Origin: Gordonia crocea
GTDB lineage: Bacteria > Actinomycetota > Actinomycetes > Mycobacteriales > Mycobacteriaceae
Length of the DNA stretch: 10,983 bases
Reading direction: 5' to 3'
Assembly: GCF_009932435.1 (NCBI RefSeq)
Contig: NZ_BJOU01000006.1
Coordinates: forward strand, 1-10,983
The position numbers were made by a program, and so were the translations under genes. Shown piece by piece: positions 1 to 5,960 of this stretch; position 1 is the first letter of the stretch, and each line of letters starts with the position of its first letter. Under the pieces are notes generated by a model that was not told where the DNA came from, did not search any database, and was given only the letters and a program-made list of their open reading frames with translations.

Positions 1-356
1 TCATCGCCGTCGGTGGCGATCATCCTGCCGTTCCTGGTGTTGGGCTATGCCACCGCCGACCCGGAGCCGGCGCAGGCCATCGGCGGCCTCATCTACTTCC
101 CGCTACTGCTCGTCTCACCCTGTTCGTCCCCAAGGGGGCCTACCCGGGCTGGATGCAGCCCATCGTGGAGAACCAGCCGCTGTCGCGGATCACCGAGGCG
201 TTGCGCGCGGTGTCCACCGACGCGGCCACGGTCGCGACCAATGCCGGCCACCCGGTGAACACCACGCACGCGGTCCTCATCGCGCTCGCCTGGTGCGCTG
301 GTTCGATCATCGTTTTCGGGGCCCTGGCTCCGCGCGTCTTCGGGAGGACGGCATGA
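1..356 (+). CDS. ABC-2 type transporter permease, 3' part, frameshifted
   Basis: This is the C-terminal half of a membrane permease of the ABC-2 (DrrB-like) family, which moves a substrate across the cytoplasmic membrane using a separate ATPase. The frame starting at base 1 is open and gives hydrophobic segments (VAIILPFLVLGYATA, then GLIYFPLLLVS). At about 112-118 the reading must slip by one base to continue as TLFVPKGAYPGWMQPIVEN and on to the TGA at 354-356. The last segment holds a further membrane helix (LIALAWCAGSIIVFGALA). The GWMQPIVENQPLSRI stretch matches GWAQPIATANPVSRI in the next gene, so the two are paralogous tandem permeases. The stop overlaps the next start (ATGA). The 5' end lies outside the window; an ATP-binding gene upstream would be expected. 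Family assignment is good; substrate unknown. The frameshift could be a sequencing error. Confidence 0.72.
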   Translation, partial: IAVGGDHPAVPGVGLCHRRPGAGAGHRRPHLLPATARLTLFVPKGAYPGWMQPIVENQPLSRITEALRAVSTDAATVATNAGHPVNTTHAVLIALAWCAGSIIVFGALAPRVFGRTA

Positions 357-1111
357 GCGACATCGCAGTGATGACGCGGCGGGGGCTGGTGCTGATGGAC
401 CGGTCGCCGATGACGGTGGCGACGGCGGCGGCGATGCCGACGATCCTGTTGCTGCTCATGTCGGTCTCCTTCGGCAAGATGGTGATGCCGCAGGCCGGCC
501 TGGCCGAGTACGTGCAGTACGCGGCGCCGGTGTTCGCGACGATGGGCGTGCTGTTCGGCTCGCTGTCGACGGCGATCGCCGCCCACCAGGACCGCACCTC
601 CGGGTTCGACGACCGGTTGCGCACGCTGCCGATCTCGCCGATCGCCCCGCTCGCCGGGCGCATCGTCGCCGACATCGCCCGCAACGCGCTGACCCTCGCG
701 GTGATCACGGTGGTCGCCGTCGCGCTCGGGTTCCGGTTCCAGAACGGGCTACTCGGCGGCGTCGTCTACTTCGCGATCCCGCTCGCCGTCGGGTTCGGCG
801 TCGCCTGGTTCATGGTGGCGGTCGCGATGATGGCTGATTCGGCCGAGAGCGCGGTCGGCGCCCTCAACGCGATGCTGCTGTTGATGACCTTCTTCTCCAC
901 CGGCCTGGTCAAGCTCGGCGACTTCCCCGGATGGGCCCAGCCGATCGCCACGGCCAACCCGGTGTCCCGCATCGCCGCGGCCATGCGGAATGCGACCACC
1001 GCGGGTGAATCGGTCTTCGGTTCGGATGCGGTGATCAGCCTGGCTTGGGCCGTGGGCCTTACGCTGGTCTTCGGCGTAGTCGCGACACGCGCCTACAGCC
1101 GAGCTCGCTGA
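353..1111 (+). CDS. ABC-2 type transporter permease
   Basis: A 252-residue polytopic membrane protein of the ABC-2 (DrrB/DrrC-like) permease family. About six membrane helices are visible, near residues 23-40, 57-77, 110-128, 137-160, 168-186 and 228-246. Two family signatures are present: the cytoplasmic GFDDRLRTLPISPIAPLAGR loop (84-103) and the GWAQPIATANPVSR stretch (193-206) before the last helix. The ATG at 353 overlaps the previous stop as ATGA and has GGAGG at 343-347 with a 5-base gap, so translational coupling is likely. With the upstream paralogue it would form a heterodimeric permease served by an ATPase upstream of the window. Such pairs usually export drugs, lipids or polyketides, but nothing here fixes the substrate. 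Confidence 0.88.
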   Translation: MSDIAVMTRRGLVLMDRSPMTVATAAAMPTILLLLMSVSFGKMVMPQAGLAEYVQYAAPVFATMGVLFGSLSTAIAAHQDRTSGFDDRLRTLPISPIAPLAGRIVADIARNALTLAVITVVAVALGFRFQNGLLGGVVYFAIPLAVGFGVAWFMVAVAMMADSAESAVGALNAMLLLMTFFSTGLVKLGDFPGWAQPIATANPVSRIAAAMRNATTAGESVFGSDAVISLAWAVGLTLVFGVVATRAYSRAR

Positions 1112-1140
1112 CCCGGTCGCGGGGGAAGACAGGAAGCCAC

Positions 1141-1770
1141 ATGACCGGATCGCTCCCGCCCCAGCAACCGCCGGCGGGGCCCGGCCCCGCATACCCGCCC
1201 GGCCCCGCATACCCGCCCGGCACCGCATACCCACCCGGTCCCGCCGCATACCCACCACCCGGTGGGCACCTCCCACCGACGAAGCAACCGCGCCGCGTCG
1301 GGATCATCATCGCGGTTGCCGCCGTGGCCGCGGTCCTCGCCGCCGCCGTCGGGATCGGAGCGTTCGTCGGCTACCGGGCGCTGACCGACGACCATTGCGA
1401 CACGGTCGCCGACGCCGCGTCGGACGCCGTCACCACCGCCCTGACCATGGAGGCCGGGGTCACCAAGGATGTCTTCCTCGGTCGCGTGCGCGAAAAGTGG
1501 ACTCCGCACGGGTACGACACCGTGGCAGAGCAAGCCGGACCGCTATTCGCGATGCGCGCCAGTCCAGACCTGGCCAAGACGTCGACCGCGTTCCGAACCG
1601 TCAACCGCACGGTAGCCGCCTGCGACAAGGCGCAGGCCACCGTTGCGCTCACCGGACGCATTGAATCGAGCGGCCCCCTAGCCGTCGACCACCAAGCCGA
1701 CGCGCACATGAAGGTGACGATGAAGCGGGTCGACGGCCAGTGGCGCGCCGACAAGCTGACTCTCCAATAG
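1141..1770 (+). CDS. Proline-rich N-terminal, single-pass membrane protein of unknown function
   Basis: A 209-residue protein that I do not recognise as a named family. Residues 1-55 are a disordered, basic-ended proline-rich tail with repeated GPAYPP units. One membrane helix follows at about 58-81 (GIIIAVAAVAAVLAAAVGIGAF), preceded by KQPRR, so the N-terminus should be cytoplasmic. The remaining ~125 residues should be outside and hold two cysteines, in DDHCDTVAD and AACDKAQ, that could form a disulfide; the region ends in MKVTMKRVDGQWRADKLTLQ. That ending resembles the small cystatin/NTF2-like lumenal domains (DUF4878-type) common in actinobacteria, but this is a loose impression. The start ATG has AGGAA at 1131-1135. 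It follows the permease by 29 bases and may be cotranscribed with it. It ends 3 bases from the convergent HtaA-like gene. Confidence 0.8.
   Translation: MTGSLPPQQPPAGPGPAYPPGPAYPPGTAYPPGPAAYPPPGGHLPPTKQPRRVGIIIAVAAVAAVLAAAVGIGAFVGYRALTDDHCDTVADAASDAVTTALTMEAGVTKDVFLGRVREKWTPHGYDTVAEQAGPLFAMRASPDLAKTSTAFRTVNRTVAACDKAQATVALTGRIESSGPLAVDHQADAHMKVTMKRVDGQWRADKLTLQ
1183..1257 (+). repeat. 18-bp in-frame tandem repeat coding for GPAYPP
   Basis: Two identical 18-base units (1183-1200, 1201-1218) are followed by a third unit with two changes (1219-1236) and a fourth expanded, degenerate one (1237-1257). They encode GPAYPP, GPAYPP, GTAYPP and GPAAYPPP. The period is a multiple of three, so unit gain or loss keeps the frame and would change only the length of the cytoplasmic proline-rich tail. 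Confidence 0.85.
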
Positions 1771-1773
1771 CCG

Positions 1774-2844
1774 TCAGTCGCGCAGCACCAGATCCAGCGG
1801 CGACGCTGCCCCGGTGGACAGCAGCGCCAACACCTGCGGGGAGATCCCCGGCCGGAAGGTGACCCGGGCACCGCGCTTGCCGTCGGCACTCGCACCACTC
1901 AGGTCGACGTCGGCAATATCGATTCGCCGCGTCGCGTCCGTACCGTTCATGTTCGTCGTCGACGTACGCATGCTGAGGACGCCGTGGCCGTTGCGGACCC
2001 GCAGGATGGGGTCGACCAGGGCCACCTCGTAGAGGTGGAACCGGGTCGACGCGACGACGGTGCCGCGGAACCGGAGGACTCCGTTACCGCCGGCCAGCGA
2101 ACCGCTGACGCGCTCGAAGGACATGCGCCCCGCCTTGTCGACGGTCGCCCCCTCGCTACCGGTCACGCTGCCCTGCGTCGTGCCCGACACGGTTTTGTAG
2201 AACGACGGCGAGTAAGCCCAGACCAGGTTTCGCTTCGGCGGGACCGGCGTGTTGGGCCCGGCCGCGGTGGAGTACCGCACCGGCACCTTCAGTTCTTGGG
2301 CGGCGTTGTCGGCGCCGGCGCCGCCGTAGGTGTAGATGCCCCAGCGCGCGTTGGCCGGAATCGACTTGGGCGTCGCCAGTGTCACCGTCGCGGTGAAGGT
2401 CCCGTTGGGATGCAGCGGCACCCACTGCTGGCGGATCGTGCGGCGCATGTCGAAGGGCGCGCTGGGCACTCGGTAAAGGGCGTCGCGGGACAGGGCCCAC
2501 TTCGTGTTGCCGCGGACCTGGGCGCGCGAGGACTCCGGCGCACCGGCCGACGGGCGCCAGTGCGGGGCGAAGGCCCCGAAGACGATGAACGTGCCGTGCG
2601 GGACACCGGGCGGCACCGGGAGCGGGAAGCCCGAGGTGTTCGCATTCGGATCGAAGCCGCGGCCCTTGACGACCAGCTTGTCGCCGGGGTGCAGTTGCGC
2701 GGCACCGACCGGGGTCGTGCCGTCGGCGAGGTACACCGAGATCGCCGGGCGCGCGGGGGCAGCGGTCGCCGACGGAGTGGTCGCGGGGGCGATCACCGCT
2801 GCTGCGGTGGCACCGGCGACGAGGATTCCAGCCACACGGATCAT
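1774..2844 (-). CDS. Secreted protein with HtaA-like domain
   Basis: A 356-residue exported protein. The N-terminus is a signal peptide (MIRVAGILVAGATAAAV), with likely cleavage after SATA near residue 28. Residues 35-190 form a beta-rich region with LHPGDKLVVKGRGFDP, the usual opening of Ig-like cell-wall domains. Residues 206-355 resemble an HtaA domain (PF04213, known from corynebacterial haem uptake). The visible landmarks are NLVWAYSPSFYKTVSG, then GNGVLRFRGTVVASTRFHLYEVALVDP, then GHGVLSMRTST and DIADVDLSG. A Tyr (216) and a His (270) lie where haem-binding residues could be, but the haem role is inference. There is no sortase motif or C-terminal anchor, so it is probably secreted or loosely wall-bound. 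A longer upstream open frame was rejected in favour of the ATG at 2844, which sits directly before the signal peptide and 7 bases after a TAGGGT box. No other haem-uptake gene is in the window. Confidence 0.75.
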   Translation of the reverse strand: MIRVAGILVAGATAAAVIAPATTPSATAAPARPAISVYLADGTTPVGAAQLHPGDKLVVKGRGFDPNANTSGFPLPVPPGVPHGTFIVFGAFAPHWRPSAGAPESSRAQVRGNTKWALSRDALYRVPSAPFDMRRTIRQQWVPLHPNGTFTATVTLATPKSIPANARWGIYTYGGAGADNAAQELKVPVRYSTAAGPNTPVPPKRNLVWAYSPSFYKTVSGTTQGSVTGSEGATVDKAGRMSFERVSGSLAGGNGVLRFRGTVVASTRFHLYEVALVDPILRVRNGHGVLSMRTSTTNMNGTDATRRIDIADVDLSGASADGKRGARVTFRPGISPQVLALLSTGAASPLDLVLRD

Positions 2845-2851
2845 GTAGGGA

Positions 2852-2857
2852 ACCCTA
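2852..2857 (-). promoter_or_regulatory. -10 box TAGGGT for the HtaA-like gene, probably leaderless
   Basis: On the minus strand TAGGGT is followed by exactly 7 bases (TCCCTAC) and then the ATG at 2844, so transcription should start at or next to the start codon. No Shine-Dalgarno sequence is present. No convincing -35 was seen (AGGAAC at the expected place). The box lies in the 34-base gap after prim-polC, giving this gene its own promoter. Confidence 0.55.
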
Positions 2858-2878
2858 ACCGAACCCGTGTGGGCGTTC

Positions 2879-3967
2879 CTAGGGCCGGAGGCGAGGATTG
2901 CCCCATTGGTCCCAGTGCTCGGCGACCTTGCGGCTTGGCTGGACGCGCGGCGGTTCCCCCGGCATTTTCGGGAAACTGGGCGGATAAGGCAGGTCGCCGA
3001 GGCCGTCCTCGGCATCGCGGGCCACCATCTCGAGCAGCGGCTCGATCCCCACCGCGGACTCGGCCATCCCCGCCCACGGATCGCCGCGCTGCTCGACCAG
3101 CCCCGGGACGGTCGCGAGCGTCAGGCCGCGCGGATCGACGTCGACGAGTTCGTCCCAGGTCACCGGCGCCGACACCTGGGCGATGGGGCTGCGGCGCACC
3201 GAGTAGGCCGACGCCATCGAGCGGTCACGGGCGTTCTGGTTGTAGTCGATGAACACGCGCCCACCGCGTTCCTCCTTCCACCACGAGGTGGTGATGCGAT
3301 CGGGGGCGCGGCGCGCCATCTCCCGGCCCAGTGCGATCACCGCGCGGCGGGTGGCGATGAAATCCCAGAGCGGGCGGACCGGGATGAAGACGTGGATGCC
3401 GCGGCTGCCGGAGGTCTTCACGAAGCCGGGTAGGGCCAAGTCGTCGAGGACGGGTTTGACGACGTCGAGCGCCACCGCCCGCACCTCGTCGAAATCTGCC
3501 CCGTCGGGCGGGTCGAGGTCGATACGCAGCTGGTCGGGGTGGTTGTTGGGATCGGGCTCCCCCGCATCGACGGTGGGCCAGCAGTGGAAGGTCACGGTCC
3601 CCATCTGGGCCGCCCAGGCGAGGTCGGCGGGGATGGTCGGGCACAGGGCGTGCCCGGTGCGTTTCGACGGGAACTCGACCACCGTGGCGTGCAGGTAGTC
3701 GGGGCGTTTGTGCGGCAGGTGTTTCTGGTAGACCTCGTCGCCTGCCAGGCCGTCGGGGAAGCGTTGCAGGTAGGTCGGGCGCCGGTACACCGCGCTCAAC
3801 ACCGGCCCGGGTGCGGCAGCGGTCCCGGCCATCCGCACGTAGTAGTCGAACAGGTCTCGCTTGCGGTTGCCGTTCTCGAGGTCGGGGAAGACCACCTTGT
3901 CTGGGCTGGTGAGCCGCACCGCCACCCCGTCGACGTCGACTTCGGCCGCCGCTCCGTTGCCGGACAT
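2879..3967 (-). CDS. Prim-PolC: LigD-type primase-polymerase domain protein (stand-alone)
   Basis: A 362-residue stand-alone polymerase of the archaeo-eukaryotic primase superfamily, the type fused in LigD and known alone in mycobacteria as Prim-PolC (Rv3730c-like). It fills short gaps with NTPs or dNTPs during DNA repair. The family core is intact: SPDKVVFP (21-28), the metal pair in LRIDLDPP (Asp150 and Asp152), SGSRGIHVFIPV with His192, and the third acidic residue in VFIDYNQN (Asp241). DRSMASAYSVRR follows, typical of LigD-POL. There is no ligase or nuclease domain, so it is not LigD. The start is taken as ATG 3967, not GTG 3970, because GGAGG at 3975-3979 is 7 bases from the ATG but only 4 from the GTG. 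It overlaps the ligC stop as TGATG. The pairing with ligC implies joint work in gap filling and sealing. Confidence 0.93.
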   Translation of the reverse strand: MSGNGAAAEVDVDGVAVRLTSPDKVVFPDLENGNRKRDLFDYYVRMAGTAAAPGPVLSAVYRRPTYLQRFPDGLAGDEVYQKHLPHKRPDYLHATVVEFPSKRTGHALCPTIPADLAWAAQMGTVTFHCWPTVDAGEPDPNNHPDQLRIDLDPPDGADFDEVRAVALDVVKPVLDDLALPGFVKTSGSRGIHVFIPVRPLWDFIATRRAVIALGREMARRAPDRITTSWWKEERGGRVFIDYNQNARDRSMASAYSVRRSPIAQVSAPVTWDELVDVDPRGLTLATVPGLVEQRGDPWAGMAESAVGIEPLLEMVARDAEDGLGDLPYPPSFPKMPGEPPRVQPSRKVAEHWDQWGNPRLRP

Positions 3968-5019
3968 CACGCGTCCTCCAACACGGCGTAGAGGTCGTAG
4001 GACAGCGGGACCTCGAGCTGGTCGTAGCGACAGCTGTCGGGCTCCCGGTCGGGCCGCCAGCGCAGGAATTTCACCGTGTGGCGAAAGCGCCCGTTCTCCA
4101 TCTGGTCATAGGCGAACTCGGCGACAAGCTCCTGGTTCACCGGGAAGAACTCGCCGCTGCCGGCGTGGCGCCACCGGGTCAGTTCACCCGGGTGCGGGGT
4201 GTCCGCATCGGGGCGCATCGGCTCGAGGAGCGTCTGCAGCTCCACGCGCTTGGCGTCGCTGAAGGCGCTCGATCCGCCGACCATCCGGAGCTCCCCGTCG
4301 TCGCCGTACAGGCCGAGGAGCAACGAACCCACGCCGGTGCCGCTCCTGTGGACGCGATAGCCGGTGATCACGCAGTCCGCGGTGCGCTTGTGCTTGACCT
4401 TGAGCATCTCCCGCTTGCCCGGGACGTACACGCCGGCACGGTCCTTGGCCACGATCCCGTCGAGCCCGGCGCCCTCAAAGGCAGAGAACCAGCGCTGCGC
4501 CACCCCGGTATCGGCGGTGACGCGACTGGCCCGGATGCTCGACGCGGTGCCGTTCGACCCGACGGCCGCCACGAGCGCGGCCCGGCGCACCTCAAACGGC
4601 TCGCTCATCAGGTCCGCGGGTCCCAGTGCCAGCGCGTCGAACCCGATGACGATGGCCGGGGTCTGCTCGGCCAGCATGTCGATGCGCGACTTGGCCGGGT
4701 GAATGCGCTGGCTCAGCGCATCCCAGTCGAGCCGGTGGACGTCGCCGAAGGCGCGCGGAACGCCGATCTCCCCGTCGAGGACGACCTTGTCGGGCAATTC
4801 CCGCCGCACCGCCTCGACGACTTCGGGGAAATAGCGGGCCAGGTCTTTGCCGCCCCGCGAGACCATCTCGACCTCGTCGCCGTCGCGGAAGACCAGCACC
4901 CGGAACCCGTCCCATTTCGGCTCGTACAGCCAGACGGATTCACCGTCCGGCTGCGGCGGGACGGCCGCCACCGCCTTGGCCAGCATCGGCGCGACGGGCG
5001 GGTTCACCGGAAGGTCCAC
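3967..5019 (-). CDS. ligC: ATP-dependent DNA ligase LigC
   Basis: A 350-residue ATP-dependent DNA ligase that seals nicks through a lysyl-AMP intermediate. Nucleotidyltransferase motifs are in order. Motif I is EPKWDGFR with Lys35 as the adenylated residue, then SRGGKD (54-59), LDGEIGV with Glu84 (motif III), FDAL (127-130), LDGIVAKD (186-193, motif IV) and LKVKHKR (206-212, motif V). The OB-fold end carries RFRHTVKFLRWRPDR. Length and the start (MDLPVNPPVAPMLAK) match mycobacterial LigC. The start codon is GTG; an ATG at 5025-5027 is in another frame. It is the first gene of a two-gene operon with prim-polC, with the stop overlapping the next start. LigC is a dispensable repair ligase in mycobacteria, separate from the replicative NAD-dependent LigA. 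The 47-base gap to divergent gluQ must hold its promoter, which I could not place. Confidence 0.95.
   Translation of the reverse strand: MDLPVNPPVAPMLAKAVAAVPPQPDGESVWLYEPKWDGFRVLVFRDGDEVEMVSRGGKDLARYFPEVVEAVRRELPDKVVLDGEIGVPRAFGDVHRLDWDALSQRIHPAKSRIDMLAEQTPAIVIGFDALALGPADLMSEPFEVRRAALVAAVGSNGTASSIRASRVTADTGVAQRWFSAFEGAGLDGIVAKDRAGVYVPGKREMLKVKHKRTADCVITGYRVHRSGTGVGSLLLGLYGDDGELRMVGGSSAFSDAKRVELQTLLEPMRPDADTPHPGELTRWRHAGSGEFFPVNQELVAEFAYDQMENGRFRHTVKFLRWRPDREPDSCRYDQLEVPLSYDLYAVLEDA
3975..3979 (-). promoter_or_regulatory. Ribosome binding site GGAGG of prim-polC
   Basis: GGAGG lies inside the last codons of ligC, 7 bases before the ATG at 3967 and 4 bases before the alternative GTG at 3970. 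The spacing favours the ATG. Its position inside ligC suggests coupled translation of the two repair proteins. Confidence 0.6.
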
Positions 5020-5053
5020 CGGTTCATCGTCGCATCTGTCACCGGGGCGGCAC

Positions 5054-5059
5054 TAGGGT
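5054..5059 (+). promoter_or_regulatory. -10 box TAGGGT for gluQ, probably leaderless
   Basis: TAGGGT is followed by 7 bases (5060-5066) and then the GTG start at 5067. This is the spacing that puts the transcription start on the start codon. No Shine-Dalgarno sequence precedes the GTG. The seven bases TAGGGTT are identical to those upstream of the HtaA-like gene. Confidence 0.55.
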
Positions 5060-5066
5060 TACCGAT

Positions 5067-5960
5067 GTGTCGGCCGGCCGCTATGCCCCCTCCCCGTCGG
5101 GAGACCTGCATGTCGGGAACCTGCGGACCGCGCTGGTCGCGTGGCTGTTCGCACGCAGCACCGGTCGACGATTCCTGATGCGGATGGAAGACCTCGACGA
5201 GCGCACCGTCCCCGGCGCCGCCGAGGCCCAACTCGCCGACCTCGCCGCGCTGGGCATCGACTGGGATCTCCCGGTGCTGTTCCAATCGTCGCGGCGGGAC
5301 CGGTACGACGAGGTGGTCGCCGCCCTCACCACGGCGGGGCGGACCTTCGAATGCTTCTGCACGCGCCGCGAGATCCTCGAGGCCCCGCGGGCGCCGCACG
5401 CTCCGGAAGGCGCCTACCCGGGGACCTGCCTGCGGTTGAGCGCGGTGGAACTCGAGGCGAAACGGGCCGCGGGCCGGCCGCCGGCGATCCGGCTGCGGAC
5501 CGACGTCGGCGAGTTCACCGTCCACGACGAGCTGCACGGCGACTACACCGGCGCGGTCGACGACTTCGTGCTGCGCCGCGGCGACGGCACCCCGGCATAC
5601 AACCTCGCCGTGGTGGTCGACGATGCCGAAACCGGCGTCGACCAGGTCGTGCGCGGCGATGACCTGCTGGCCTCCGCGCCGCGGCAGGCCTATCTCGCGA
5701 CCTTGCTCGGCTGGGTAGCGCCGACCTATGCCCACGTCCCATTGGTGGTCAACGCCGACGACGTCCGACTGTCCAAGCGCGACGGCGCGGTGACACTGAA
5801 GGACCTTGCCGCCCAGGGTGTTTCGACGCAGACGGTGCTCGACCTGATGGCACGTTCGGTGAACCTGGCCGATGCCGACGAGTCGGTCACCAGCGGCGAA
5901 CTCCTGGCACGCTTCGACCCCGCGGTCCTCCCCCGTCGGGCCTGGATCTTCGAGGTCTAA
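5067..5960 (+). CDS. gluQ: Glutamyl-Q tRNA(Asp) synthetase (GluQ-RS)
   Basis: A 297-residue paralogue of the glutamyl-tRNA synthetase catalytic domain without the anticodon-binding half. In the known family it activates glutamate and attaches it to the queuosine base at position 34 of tRNA(Asp). Visible motifs are the class I HIGH-type site SPSGDLHVGNLR (9-20), the KMSKS-type RLSKRDGA (234-241), and the zinc site typical of GluQ-RS: Cys96, Cys98, Tyr117 and Cys121 in FECFCTRR...AYPGTC. Length agrees with the family (about 300), whereas GltX is around 470-500, so a truncated GltX is unlikely. The start is GTG; an overlapping ATG at 5065-5067 is out of frame. It is divergent from ligC and convergent with tgt, with the two stops overlapping in the four bases CTAA. 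Activity requires queuosine in tRNA, which fits the neighbouring tgt. Confidence 0.9.
   Translation: MSAGRYAPSPSGDLHVGNLRTALVAWLFARSTGRRFLMRMEDLDERTVPGAAEAQLADLAALGIDWDLPVLFQSSRRDRYDEVVAALTTAGRTFECFCTRREILEAPRAPHAPEGAYPGTCLRLSAVELEAKRAAGRPPAIRLRTDVGEFTVHDELHGDYTGAVDDFVLRRGDGTPAYNLAVVVDDAETGVDQVVRGDDLLASAPRQAYLATLLGWVAPTYAHVPLVVNADDVRLSKRDGAVTLKDLAAQGVSTQTVLDLMARSVNLADADESVTSGELLARFDPAVLPRRAWIFEV

Noticed and set aside
2845..3015. N-terminal extension of the HtaA-like gene to an earlier start at 3015
   Set aside because: It overlaps prim-polC coding sequence, is Arg/Ser-rich shadow and would bury the signal peptide. The promoter box also lies inside it.
1984..3252. Plus-strand open frame of 422 codons opposite the HtaA-like gene and prim-polC
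   Set aside because: It spans two real minus-strand genes and is very rich in Arg, Gly and Asp with no recognisable domain.
2879..3967. LigD (fused polymerase-nuclease-ligase)
   Set aside because: Only the polymerase domain is present and the ligase is a separate LigC-type protein, so the pair is Prim-PolC and LigC.
5065..5067. ATG overlapping the gluQ start
   Set aside because: It is out of frame with the synthetase. The GTG at 5067 gives the expected N-terminus (RYAPSPSGDLH).
4078..5178. Plus-strand open frame of 366 codons opposite ligC
   Set aside because: It is a shadow of ligC, whose nucleotidyltransferase motifs are complete, and it also overlaps gluQ in another frame.
5067..5960. 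Truncated glutamyl-tRNA synthetase GltX
   Set aside because: The length, the Cys-x-Cys...Tyr...Cys zinc site and a natural end after the KMSKS region fit GluQ-RS, and the tgt neighbour supports it.
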